In this document: positions 1 to 7,200 of the stretch, in pieces
Numbering within the stretch: position 1 is the first letter of the stretch
Layout: each line of letters begins with the position of its first letter
Source of the DNA: Helicobacter sp.
GTDB lineage: Bacteria > Campylobacterota > Campylobacteria > Campylobacterales > Helicobacteraceae
Length of the DNA: 15,795 nucleotides
NCBI GenBank assembly: GCA_022766795.1
Contig: JALEPE010000059.1
Coordinates: 1 to 15,795, forward strand
Direction of reading: 5' to 3'
Translations under genes and position numbers: made by a program
The notes under the pieces: model-generated
Told to the model about the DNA's origin: nothing
What the model saw: the letters and a program-made list of their open reading frames with translations, nothing else
Databases searched by the model: none

Positions 1-2
1 TT

Positions 3-107
3 TCTCAAAATAAAGCAATTCCTCTATGCCAAGCATTTCAAAGCTTAAGCGATTTTCAAGGGCAAAAAATTGCAAAAATTGGTATTGCAAAAAGCATAGG
101 GGCATAG
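3..107 (+). CDS. 3' end of an unidentified gene (partial, 34 residues visible)
   Basis: An open frame enters from the left edge and ends at a TAG at 105-107. The 34 visible residues include PLCQAFQSL and GQKIAKIGIAKSIGA and read like an ordinary soluble C-terminus. The other two plus frames stop sooner (at 11-13 and 46-48). I do not recognise the family, and no function is offered. A small hairpin begins at its stop codon, which fits a gene ending here. It could still be chance, since only about 100 bases can be judged. Confidence 0.4.
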   Translation, partial: SQNKAIPLCQAFQSLSDFQGQKIAKIGIAKSIGA

Positions 108-126
108 GGTCAAACCCTACTATTTT
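105..126 (+). terminator. possible weak intrinsic terminator overlapping a stop codon
   Basis: TAGGG (105-109) pairs perfectly with CCCTA (115-119) around a five-base loop. A T-rich stretch (TATTTT) follows two bases later. The stem is only five pairs, so this is a weak candidate. Its position on the stop codon of the partial upstream gene is the main argument for it. Confidence 0.3.
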
Positions 127-156
127 AGCAGGATTCTGCGCTAAAGCCCCTTTTGG

Positions 157-320
157 TTTGTCATTGCGAAGCCTTTGCAAAAGGCTGTGGCAAATCCATA
201 ATTTTGGATTGCTTATATTTTTACTATTTACGCCCCTACAAACACAAATAATCCACAATAACACACTTCTTTAAGATTCCATAGATTGATTTGCTTTTTG
301 CGTAATTATGGATTGCTTCG
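157..320 (+). repeat. palindromic interspersed repeat, copy D (degenerate, right end missing)
   Basis: The left end is TTGTCATTGCGAAGC, matching the GTCATTGCGAG ends of the other copies. The interior has ACTTCTTTAAGATTCCAT and then ATTATGGATTGCTTC, the same order as in the copies at 322-475 and 7990-8130. The right inverted end is absent; the next copy begins within two bases. Its left arm has its own hairpin (AGCCTTTGCAAAAGGCT). Confidence 0.5.
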
Positions 321-321
321 G

Positions 322-475
322 CTAACTACTACGTCATTGCGAGGAGCGAACGCAGTGAGAGAAGAAGCAATAATATTGCACTGCTTTAAGATTCCATTGT
401 TAAATCTAATTTTTACAGGATTATGGATTGCCGCACTCCTCTTCACTTCGTTCGCAATGACGCAGTGGTAGTTAG
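322..475 (+). repeat. palindromic interspersed repeat, copy A (about 154 bp, complete)
   Basis: The left end starts CTAACTACTACGTCATTGCG and the right end finishes CGCAATGACGCAGTGGTAGTTAG. These are imperfect reverse complements of each other, so the whole element can fold into a long stem. The interior carries TGCACTGCTTTAAGATTCC, TTGTTAAATCTAATTTTT and TTATGGATTGC, all repeated near 8045-8230. It lies 52 bases past the end of priA, so a folded transcript could help end or protect the priA message (inference). No open frame in it is credible and no transposase is nearby. It resembles a MITE or large REP-type element. Confidence 0.75.
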
Positions 476-527
476 TCTTTTGTCGTTTATTTTCTTAATG
501 TGTGCGAATCTGTGCTTGCGGCAAGGC

Positions 528-2393
528 TTAATTAAAATTTATCGGATCAATGTCAATCTCACAAGAAAAATGCACAAGAGGCTTTAGTGCTAAATGCAAA
601 TGTTTCACACTAGAGGAACGCAGCATTATCACATAACGCCATTTGTCTAAAATCCGTTCAATCGGGGCTTCTCCGCTTCCCACAATTTCCACAATAAGCT
701 TGGAATCTTGAATTTCTTTTTGTAATAAATTCAGGGCTTCTCGCATTAGAGTTTGTGCTTTTTCCTTTGATTTTTGACTAAAATGCACCAATGCTAAGCG
801 CACAAAAGGTGGATACAGCCCAACACGCATTGCTAATTCATCATCTAAAAATTGCGCATAGTCTTGCAAATAATATTTAAAAAACTCGCTATGTACGCTT
901 TGAATTAGCACTTCCCCACTCTCTTTTCTCCCGCTGCGCCCAGAGAGTTGCACGCCAAGCATTAGCGCGCGTTCTCTAGCGCGATAATCTGAACCCTTTA
1001 AGACATAGTCAAGTCCCAATGCAACGCTTAAAGCAATATTGTGATAATCGTGTCCTTTTGATAACATTTGCGTGCCAACCAAAATATCAATGGCATTGCG
1101 ATTGAAAGAATCCAGTGTCTGCGTAAGTTTCTTTTGTGTGGTAATGGAATCCCTATCAAAACACGCGATATTACAATCCTTTAAATACTCCTTCAAGGAT
1201 TTAGCAAACTCTTGCGTGCCAATACGTAAGGTGTGTAACTGCCCACCACAACGTGGGCAGGATTCCAAAATGGCGCAGGAATAGTGGCAATAATGGCATT
1301 TTAATGTGGAATCCTTAGCGTGCAAACTTAAGCTTACGCTACAATTTGGACATTCTATGCTTTCGCCACATTGCTCACACAGCAAATGCTTGAAATTTGC
1401 GCGTGTGGGCAGAAATACAATCGCTTGCTTTCCCGCCTTGAAATTATGCGCTAAGGCATTTAGCACTTCGGGCGCTAGGGATTCCGTGCTTGTGCTAAAA
1501 GCGTAAGATTTAAGCGCATTAAAATGCGTGCCTTGCAAACGGAATAGTGTATGATTTTCCTTTGCGCGATAATAGGTTGTTGCTAAGGGTGTCGCTGAAC
1601 CTAGTAGAATCTTGATATTTTGCATCTTTGCAAAATACAAAGCAACATCGCGCGCGTGGTAGCGGGGGTTTGCGTTAGATTTATACGCATCATCGTGTTC
1701 TTCATCAATAACAATTAAATCCAAATTTGCTAAAGGCAAAAACAGCGCAGAACGCGCACCTGCCAAGATTCTAACCTTGCCATTTTTTAAATCCTCTAAA
1801 ATTTTATCTTTCTTACGTCTAGTAATTTTAGAATGCCAAAATGCTAAACAATCTCCAAAAACAGCCTTTAACCGCTTCTCCATTTGTGGTGTTAGCGCAA
1901 TTTCTGGCATTAAAAAAAGCACATTTTTACCCTTTTGCAAACTTTGATTAAATAAATGGATATAAATTTCTGTCTTACCGCTGCCTGTATCACCAAATAG
2001 TAGAGATTCTTGATGTGCGTTGATAAATTCTAGAGCGTTTTGCTGCTTTTGACTAAGGGGTTGCATTGTAAATTTTAAGGGCGTAAATTCTCTTGTATGT
2101 GCCATATCAAAGGGCGTAAAAAGGCTAAAGGCGTGTGAGCGCGTCGTGCAATAATAACTCGTAATAAATTCCGCTAAAGCGCATTGCGATTCCATAAAAC
2201 GCGCATTGAGAGGGGTTGCTTCCTTACACGCAAATTTCGGCTTTTGACATTCTTGTAGCACCACACCTTGTATTTGTTTGCGCCCAAGCGGAATCGCAAC
2301 GAGCCTACCAATTTCCAAAGGAGTTTTGCTAGCATAGGTTAGCAATGGAGAATTTTGCTTTAAAATGATAATATGATAGAAAAATTCTTGCAA
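528..2393 (-). CDS. priA: Primosomal protein N' (PriA), replication restart helicase
   Basis: PriA is a 3'-to-5' superfamily 2 DNA helicase that recognises stalled forks and D-loops and reloads the replisome. The 621-residue protein shows Walker A GDTGSGKT (134-141), the DEEH box (230-233), GSATP (265-269), and C-terminal helicase motifs around GTQMLSKGHD (440-449) and QLSGRSGR (482-489). Eight zinc-ligand cysteines sit at 339, 342, 348, 351, 366, 369, 379 and 382, with the same spacing as I recall for E. coli PriA. It is about 110 residues shorter than the E. coli protein, mostly in the N-terminal DNA-binding part. The start is TTG: an in-frame stop lies four codons upstream and no ATG is available. 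It follows the 80-residue gene by two bases, so it is probably translated from the same message. Identification is secure. Confidence 0.97.
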   Translation of the reverse strand: MQEFFYHIIILKQNSPLLTYASKTPLEIGRLVAIPLGRKQIQGVVLQECQKPKFACKEATPLNARFMESQCALAEFITSYYCTTRSHAFSLFTPFDMAHTREFTPLKFTMQPLSQKQQNALEFINAHQESLLFGDTGSGKTEIYIHLFNQSLQKGKNVLFLMPEIALTPQMEKRLKAVFGDCLAFWHSKITRRKKDKILEDLKNGKVRILAGARSALFLPLANLDLIVIDEEHDDAYKSNANPRYHARDVALYFAKMQNIKILLGSATPLATTYYRAKENHTLFRLQGTHFNALKSYAFSTSTESLAPEVLNALAHNFKAGKQAIVFLPTRANFKHLLCEQCGESIECPNCSVSLSLHAKDSTLKCHYCHYSCAILESCPRCGGQLHTLRIGTQEFAKSLKEYLKDCNIACFDRDSITTQKKLTQTLDSFNRNAIDILVGTQMLSKGHDYHNIALSVALGLDYVLKGSDYRARERALMLGVQLSGRSGRKESGEVLIQSVHSEFFKYYLQDYAQFLDDELAMRVGLYPPFVRLALVHFSQKSKEKAQTLMREALNLLQKEIQDSKLIVEIVGSGEAPIERILDKWRYVIMLRSSSVKHLHLALKPLVHFSCEIDIDPINFN

Positions 2394-2395
2394 AT

Positions 2396-2638
2396 TTAGA
2401 TGTTAGTATCGGTATTTTGTATGCTTTGTAGCTTTTGATTCGCCTGTATTATAGCGTTTTCTAAAACATTTTTTTCCTCTAAAGATTCTAAAAACGCGCA
2501 CAAAAGGTCGCGCGCATTAATGCTATTGTTGTTCGCATCTGTAATTGCCTTTAGAGCAGTTAGCGTAGTTGGAGAGATTTCCTGCGTGGGGACATCAAAG
2601 CAACGTCCCGCAATACTAACACGAAATACATTATCCAT
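2396..2638 (-). CDS. Small conserved-type protein, possibly ZapA-like
   Basis: An 80-residue protein of unknown function. It opens with a short beta-like segment, VFRVSIAGRCFDVP (4-17), followed by predicted helices rich in Ala, Leu and Asn. The V-x-I-x-GR-x-F opening recalls the N-terminus of ZapA, which binds and cross-links FtsZ, but the protein is shorter than ZapA and the match is weak. Its ATG overlaps the upstream stop by one base (TAATG), with AGGA a few bases before, so it is translationally coupled to the coiled-coil gene. It ends two bases before priA. The three-gene order and tight spacing show this is a real gene. The ZapA idea is inference; a lineage-specific PriA partner is the main alternative. 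Confidence 0.8.
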   Translation of the reverse strand: MDNVFRVSIAGRCFDVPTQEISPTTLTALKAITDANNNSINARDLLCAFLESLEEKNVLENAIIQANQKLQSIQNTDTNI

Positions 2639-2871
2639 TAGCGTCCTAGTGCATTTTGGATTTTGTTAAGCACCTCTTCAAGCTCACGCTCTTTTGCGCC
2701 AATTTCATCATAAAGAGTAGTAATTTCAGAGTTTTTTGCCTCTGCTTCCGCCTTCAAAAGCACAATTTGTTGACGTAACGATTGGTTTTCATCTTTTGCT
2801 TGTTGCAGTGCTTCTACAAGAGCATTCACGCCTTCTAAAAGTTGATTTGATATATTTTTAGCTTCTTCCAT
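2638..2871 (-). CDS. Small coiled-coil protein, possibly ZapB-like
   Basis: A 77-residue protein that is almost entirely heptad-patterned helix rich in Glu, Lys, Gln and Leu, with segments such as ALVEALQQAKDENQSLRQQ and EVLNKIQNALGR at the C-terminus. Size and composition resemble ZapB-type division proteins and the short coiled-coil proteins encoded beside zapA in some gammaproteobacteria. I chose the ATG at 2871 because GGAGGG lies just upstream. The frame stays open to 3111, but that extension runs through the promoter and repeat-like sequence and does not look like protein. A TAAAAT box at 2910-2915 is well placed to start the transcript. It is first in an operon with the 80-residue gene and priA. 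Function is inferred only from shape and order. Confidence 0.78.
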   Translation of the reverse strand: MEEAKNISNQLLEGVNALVEALQQAKDENQSLRQQIVLLKAEAEAKNSEITTLYDEIGAKERELEEVLNKIQNALGR

Positions 2872-2909
2872 AAATCCCTCCATAGAATTTGAATTAAAAT
2901 TTGCGGTGT

Positions 2910-2915
2910 ATTTTA
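2910..2915 (-). promoter_or_regulatory. -10 box (TAAAAT) for the coiled-coil/priA operon
   Basis: Read on the minus strand, ATGCTAAAAT lies about 38 bases before the chosen ATG at 2871. This would give a leader of about 30 bases that includes the GGAGGG ribosome site. No clear -35 box is seen, as is usual for Helicobacter vegetative promoters. Confidence 0.5.
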
Positions 2916-3079
2916 GCATTATTTTTATGCTTTGTGCCGTGTTTTTTAAATTTTTGGAATTTTTAGGACGTAAAATGCAGTCTTTTAAAATATTTGATTT
3001 ATAAACGCGCAAATATGGACACGCAGCTTTGCGCAGCACGCTATGATTCCTATGGAATCTCGCAATAGCACTTGGAATT

Positions 3080-3181
3080 CCGTCATTACTAGCATAACAA
3101 GCAATCCACAATGCAAACTTAAGTCAATAAAACTAGATTTTGGATTGCCACACAAGGTTAAAGCCTTGCTCGCAATAACGG
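3080..3181. repeat. palindromic interspersed repeat, copy E (short, about 102 bp)
   Basis: The left side reads CCGTCATTACTAGC and then AAGCAATCC. The right side reads GGATTGCCACAC and then GCTCGCAATAACGG. The outer (CCGTCATT / AATAACGG) and inner (GCAATCC / GGATTGC) segments are inverted repeats, in the same order as in the longer copies. The interior with CTTTAAGATTCC is missing. This looks like a shortened or diverged relative of the family. Confidence 0.5.
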
Positions 3182-3372
3182 AGCAACAACACGCAAGGAC
3201 ACAATAACAAGCGTCCCATCAAAACAAGAAAAAATGCTAAATATTCTAGCAAATATTGGATTAATATGATTTTCCTGCTTGGATTTATGGCTGTGGTGAA
3301 AATGCGCCTAAAGATGCGAACACCATACACAAAGAAGTAGCGCAAGAAACGCGTTATAAGGCAGGAGGATTC

Positions 3373-5127
3373 CTATTGTTGTTTTGGACGCATTTCCTCT
3401 ATCCAATTTGTTAGCTCTGGATTGAATGTATTGTCTGTGCGCAAGCGGAAGAAATCACCCTCTTTAATAACTTCAAAGAATCGTGCAGGCGCGCTTTGGC
3501 TTAAAACTGTTTTTAAAGTCTCCTCGTGCTTGCTTGCATAGGCTTTGAATTTTACCATTGTTTCTGCCTCCGAGATTGATCCACGCACCATCATTTTAGC
3601 CAACAATGCCCCCTCGTCAATATTCTTTAAACGCACTTCATTCGTGTAGTAGAGATTAATAATATCGTGATATTCTACAAGAAGTTGCTTGTATTGTTCC
3701 AAAACTCTCTTGTATTGGTCTAAAATACTTTGGAGATTCTTAGGAAGCTTCTCATCGGGCTTTTCTTCCATATCGTGTTGGATTTTGTGCGCTTTACCTT
3801 GTGATGCGAGCAAATAAGCATACGCTTCGTCCATTTGTTTTTTTAAGTGGCGCAGACGAATTTTGATTTGGTCAGAAAGCATAATATATTCTAAACGATC
3901 GCGTCTAGTAAATGCAAAACGTGCTGGATTTAATTCAAAAGTATTATGCTCGCCTAGAATATTATCAACAACAAGGCTATAGCGCGGGTAAATTTCATTG
4001 TAAGAACGCACATCTTTAATATAAATATAATCTGCAACAATCGTTCCGCCAAGCGTGCTGTTAATAAAGGCAACTCTTGCTTCAACGCTCCCTTTTTCCA
4101 ATACATCAATAACAACCGTATGGGCTTTAATCTCTCCGCGGTGAGAGCCAATAAAGGCAATATCGGTTTGAATTTTAGAAGTGCTATGTGTCTGCCCACC
4201 GATATTTAATGATGTTTGTGTGCCATTTTCTTGCGGTTTTTGTTCCTGCGTAGGCTGATTTGTTGTGCTTAACTCATCGCTAATTTGGTAGCAAAATGGC
4301 TTAACTTCCTTTAAAAATCCATCTCTTGCCGCTTGATATTTGATAATATCGCTATCTTCTCTTGCTCGGATTGTGGAATCTGTTTTGATAGCATTAGATT
4401 GCACCTTTGCAATCTCAAGAAACTCTCCCTTTAAATTTCTACCGATATGACCAACAACAGGCTTAACATATTCAAAAAGTTCATCACCTTTGCGCACAGA
4501 TTGCATACAAATTTTAGGTTGAAAGTTTTCATCACCCTTTATGGATGGATCGTCTTGCATTTGCCAGAGATTCTTTAAGATTCCATTTGTCCCCTCTTTG
4601 CTTGCTACACCCACACCGATATTAAGCGTAAGTTTGGGAACAATTTTACCCTGCTTTAACGCATCCACAAAGCCATCAAGCTGCAAAGAAAGCTTGTTAT
4701 ATTCTCTAATACCAATCAAATAGCCTTGTAAAGCCATTGTCTTATACAATTCTTGATAAATGTCATTTTTAATGGAATCGTGGTATTGCATATCTGCATT
4801 GCATAAAAGCACTGCACGCAACACCGTATCATCGGAGGGAAAAAGCTTAAATCCAAAGGTGCGCTTAGGCTTATCACTTTTTTTAAGAATCTCAACATCA
4901 TAAGTTTGTTTAATATCAATATTTGCAGTGAAATTGGAATTTTTACTAAAGAGTGTTGTATCGTGAATGGGCTTATATTTATTCTCACCTCTTTTGCTAT
5001 AAAAAGTGTGGAATCCCAAAAGATAAAAGTCAATTTCAGCACCAATATTTTTCTGCGCTTGCACCAAGAAATTGCGCAAATTATTAATATTATTAACAAC
5101 TTTAAATCCGCGAGAGTTAAACTGCAT
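3373..5127 (-). CDS. FapA/DUF342 family protein
   Basis: A 584-residue protein of the DUF342 (FapA) family. It has no signal peptide or membrane segment, so it is probably cytoplasmic. Residues 211-240 carry the family's GD...G..G...G pattern (VRKGDELFEYVKPVVGHIGR). A Thr/Gln/Asn-rich linker follows (about 288-318). Next comes a Gly/Val-rich stretch (323-375) that looks like a short beta-solenoid, then a long coiled-coil region (about 410-500). FapA-type proteins are linked to polar flagellar assembly or signalling in some vibrios; the role here is unknown. The start at 5127 has AGGA upstream, overlapping the stop of the hemerythrin gene nine bases away, so the two are probably co-transcribed and coupled. 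The family call is fairly firm, the function is not. Confidence 0.8.
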   Translation of the reverse strand: MQFNSRGFKVVNNINNLRNFLVQAQKNIGAEIDFYLLGFHTFYSKRGENKYKPIHDTTLFSKNSNFTANIDIKQTYDVEILKKSDKPKRTFGFKLFPSDDTVLRAVLLCNADMQYHDSIKNDIYQELYKTMALQGYLIGIREYNKLSLQLDGFVDALKQGKIVPKLTLNIGVGVASKEGTNGILKNLWQMQDDPSIKGDENFQPKICMQSVRKGDELFEYVKPVVGHIGRNLKGEFLEIAKVQSNAIKTDSTIRAREDSDIIKYQAARDGFLKEVKPFCYQISDELSTTNQPTQEQKPQENGTQTSLNIGGQTHSTSKIQTDIAFIGSHRGEIKAHTVVIDVLEKGSVEARVAFINSTLGGTIVADYIYIKDVRSYNEIYPRYSLVVDNILGEHNTFELNPARFAFTRRDRLEYIMLSDQIKIRLRHLKKQMDEAYAYLLASQGKAHKIQHDMEEKPDEKLPKNLQSILDQYKRVLEQYKQLLVEYHDIINLYYTNEVRLKNIDEGALLAKMMVRGSISEAETMVKFKAYASKHEETLKTVLSQSAPARFFEVIKEGDFFRLRTDNTFNPELTNWIEEMRPKQQ

Positions 5128-5136
5128 TTAAAAATC

Positions 5137-5802
5137 CTAAAATTGTTTAAAATATTTTTTAGCTAGGGCTTCAAAGTTATCTTCATCATCTAGCGCATCA
5201 TCACGATGTGTGATGGGCTGTTTGCAGACTTTGCAACGGATAAATGTGCCTTCCTCTTGCATAATTTTATGCAAAGAGTCACACACTTGAAATTCCTTTA
5301 AATGGCACAGACAAATATATTTATGCGTTTTTTCTTTAGAAATATCAACCTTTTCGGCTAGAATATTCGTCCTTTGCTCTAAACTATACGGAATCTCTTT
5401 AATATCGTGCAAACGATTCCGATAAGATTCTATTTGCTTATCCTCCACTAGAATATGGTTAATAAGCCAGCTATGCATACAATTATAAAATTCCTGCGCA
5501 CAAGTTTCTACATCTTCTAAATCCATCATCAACATAGAAATATTAGAAATTAATTCTCTATGTAGGATTTTATGCTTGCTTGCAAAAGGATAGCCGATGT
5601 GTTGCATATAAGTTTCTTCAGCCTTAAAATGCTCTTGCGCACCTTGTATGGCTGCATTCATTTGTGATTCTAACTTTTGTAATTTGTTTTCAGAGTGGTC
5701 TTTTGTTAAGGCTAAAGCATCTGCGATTTGTTGCATAAATTGCTTGTGCTGTTCATCTAAATGCTGATTTTTAATGCTAAACTCTTCGTCCCACTTTAAC
5801 AC
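5137..5802 (-). CDS. Bacteriohemerythrin with cysteine-rich C-terminal extension
   Basis: A di-iron oxygen-binding protein of the hemerythrin superfamily. All seven expected iron ligands can be placed: H19, H58, E62, H77, H81, H116 and D121, in the family pattern (DEQH, HFKAEE, HKILH, HILVED). The hemerythrin fold ends near residue 135. An extra part of about 85 residues follows, with CLC (164-166), C174, CKVC (190-193) and H199, which could bind zinc or another metal. Single-domain bacteriohemerythrins are about 130-140 residues, so the tail is the distinctive feature. The start is GTG at 5802 with AAGG six bases upstream; a TATAAT lies at 5834-5839. The FapA-like gene follows after nine bases. 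Likely roles are oxygen storage, delivery or sensing in a microaerophile. There is no methyl-accepting or GGDEF domain. Confidence 0.9.
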   Translation of the reverse strand: MLKWDEEFSIKNQHLDEQHKQFMQQIADALALTKDHSENKLQKLESQMNAAIQGAQEHFKAEETYMQHIGYPFASKHKILHRELISNISMLMMDLEDVETCAQEFYNCMHSWLINHILVEDKQIESYRNRLHDIKEIPYSLEQRTNILAEKVDISKEKTHKYICLCHLKEFQVCDSLHKIMQEEGTFIRCKVCKQPITHRDDALDDEDNFEALAKKYFKQF

Positions 5803-5833
5803 GACACACCTTTATTGAAATTCTAAATGTGGA

Positions 5834-5839
5834 ATTATA
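5834..5839 (-). promoter_or_regulatory. -10 box (TATAAT) for the hemerythrin/FapA-like pair
   Basis: A perfect TATAAT on the minus strand lies about 32 bases before the GTG start at 5802, giving a leader of roughly 25 bases. The proA promoter faces away from it in the same 125-base spacer. No convincing -35 box is present. Confidence 0.6.
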
Positions 5840-5891
5840 ATAATTTGTGCTTTAAAGTTAGTTTTATAAGATAAAATTTATAGCAGATTTA

Positions 5892-5897
5892 TATAAT
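5892..5897 (+). promoter_or_regulatory. -10 box (TATAAT) for proA
   Basis: TTATATAATG contains a perfect TATAAT 30 bases before the chosen proA ATG. Transcription would start near 5904. This would leave only about nine bases before the first in-frame ATG at 5913, which supports the later start at 5928. Confidence 0.6.
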
Positions 5898-5927
5898 GCG
5901 CGAATAAATTTAATGCAAGGAAAAGTT

Positions 5928-7184
5928 ATGCAATTAAGCGAGCAATTACGGCGTATATGCGATACAAAGTCTATGATGGCATCATTACCGCATCACTTGC
6001 GTGCGCAAGTTTTACGCGATTGTGCAGAGGCATTAAAGCAAAGAGAACAAAAAATTTTAGACGCAAACAAGCGGGATTTAGCTTTTGCTAAAACATTAAA
6101 TTTAAATGCAGCAATGTTGGAGCGATTAGCCTTAGATTCTAAAAAAATCGCAAATATGGCGGAATCCCTGTATCAAATTGCCGATTTTCCAGATCCACTC
6201 AATAGAGTTTTAGGGGGGTTTAGTAACCATTGTGGATTAGAAATTCAAAAAGTAAGTGTCCCCTTAGGCGTGATTGCAATCATTTATGAATCGCGCCCTA
6301 ATGTAACAAGTGATGTCGCAGCACTCTGTTTTAAAAGCGGTAATGCTTGCGTGCTAAAAGGCGGAAAAGAAGCTCAAAACAGCAACGAAGCCATTATGGA
6401 GGCTTTTTATGCTGTGTTAGAAAAACATCATTTACCAAAGGATTGTATGATGCTTTTGCCTGCAATGAGAGATAGAGAGGAATTAAAAGATCTTTTGAGC
6501 GCAAAAGGCTTGATTGATTTAGTGATTCCACGCGGGGGAGAGGGACTTATCTCTTTTGTTAGCGAGTATGCAAAGATCCCAATTATTAAGCAAGATAAAG
6601 GTGTGTGCCATATTTTTGCCGAGCAAACTTGCAAGATTAGTGATTCTATTGCAGTCATTGTGAATGCAAAAACTTCTCGCCCAAGCGTGTGCAATGCGTG
6701 TGAAACCTTACTTGTAGATTCTGCATTCGCAGAGAGTTTTTTGCCGCAAGTTGCAGCAGCTTTATGCGCAAAAGGCACAATACTCAAGGGCTGCGCAAAA
6801 AGCTGTCAAATCTTAAGTGCGCACGCAATTCCTTGCAGTGTGATTCCAATGCAAGATTATCATAAAGAGTATGGGGAGAATATTTTAAACTTGCGCGTTG
6901 TTAGCGGAATCACAGGTGCGCTAGAGCATATTGCAGCATTTAGTAGCGGACATAGTGAGGCGATTTTAAGCGAAAATTATAGCTTGATTGAGCAGTTCTT
7001 TAATGCGGTGGATTCTGCTTGCGTGTATGCTAATGCCTCTACGCGCTTTAGTGATGGCGGGGAGTTTGGCTATGGAGCTGAAATCGGAATTTCTACATCA
7101 AAACTTCATGCACGCGGTCCTATGGGTGTGGAATCGCTTACAATTTATAAGTATAAAATTCGTGGAAATTACCAAGTGCGCTAG
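5928..7184 (+). CDS. proA: Gamma-glutamyl phosphate reductase (ProA)
   Basis: ProA is the second enzyme of proline synthesis. It reduces gamma-glutamyl phosphate with NADPH to glutamate semialdehyde, which cyclises to pyrroline-5-carboxylate. The protein has the aldehyde-dehydrogenase-like fold with family motifs VPLGVIAIIYESRPNVT, LKGGKEA, LVIPRGG and RPSVCNACETLLV, in which the Cys of VCNA is the expected catalytic thiol (residue 255 from this start). The length of 418 residues is usual. I chose ATG 5928 because AAGGAAAA lies directly upstream; ATG 5913 is in frame but has no ribosome site and is very close to the predicted transcript start. proB and proC are not in the window. rnhB follows after 16 bases and is probably on the same transcript. 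The call is secure. Confidence 0.96.
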   Translation: MQLSEQLRRICDTKSMMASLPHHLRAQVLRDCAEALKQREQKILDANKRDLAFAKTLNLNAAMLERLALDSKKIANMAESLYQIADFPDPLNRVLGGFSNHCGLEIQKVSVPLGVIAIIYESRPNVTSDVAALCFKSGNACVLKGGKEAQNSNEAIMEAFYAVLEKHHLPKDCMMLLPAMRDREELKDLLSAKGLIDLVIPRGGEGLISFVSEYAKIPIIKQDKGVCHIFAEQTCKISDSIAVIVNAKTSRPSVCNACETLLVDSAFAESFLPQVAAALCAKGTILKGCAKSCQILSAHAIPCSVIPMQDYHKEYGENILNLRVVSGITGALEHIAAFSSGHSEAILSENYSLIEQFFNAVDSACVYANASTRFSDGGEFGYGAEIGISTSKLHARGPMGVESLTIYKYKIRGNYQVR

Positions 7185-7200
7185 ATTTTAGGCTTTTGTA

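Larger units (their letters stand above)
2872..3372. other. Gene-poor stretch with promoter, repeat and eroded sequence
   Basis: No convincing intact gene is present in these 500 bases. They hold the operon promoter at 2910-2915 and a repeat-end fragment at about 3047-3072 (GATTCCTATGGAATCTCGCAA), similar to 8241-8266. A palindromic repeat lies at 3080-3181. The remaining segment up to 3372 carries short coding-like patches broken by stops, perhaps an eroded gene. The minus frame over 3133-3345 needs a TTG start without a ribosome site and runs into the repeat, so it is not called. Confidence 0.55.

Noticed and set aside
101..120. TΨC-arm-like GGGTCAAACCC suggesting a tRNA
   Set aside because: It lacks the TTC of a T-loop, and no acceptor, D or anticodon arms surround it. 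It is better read as a small hairpin at a stop codon.
26..471. Open frames at 26-274 and 286-471 on the plus strand
   Set aside because: They run through the palindromic repeats, lack ribosome sites and have cysteine- and leucine-rich junk composition.
2872..3111. 80-residue N-terminal extension of the coiled-coil protein back to 3111
   Set aside because: It crosses the likely promoter and repeat-derived sequence. The ATG at 2871 has a strong GGAGGG site and begins the coiled coil.
3133..3345. Hydrophobic 70-residue frame on the minus strand
   Set aside because: It needs a TTG start without a ribosome site, and its last part is repeat copy E.
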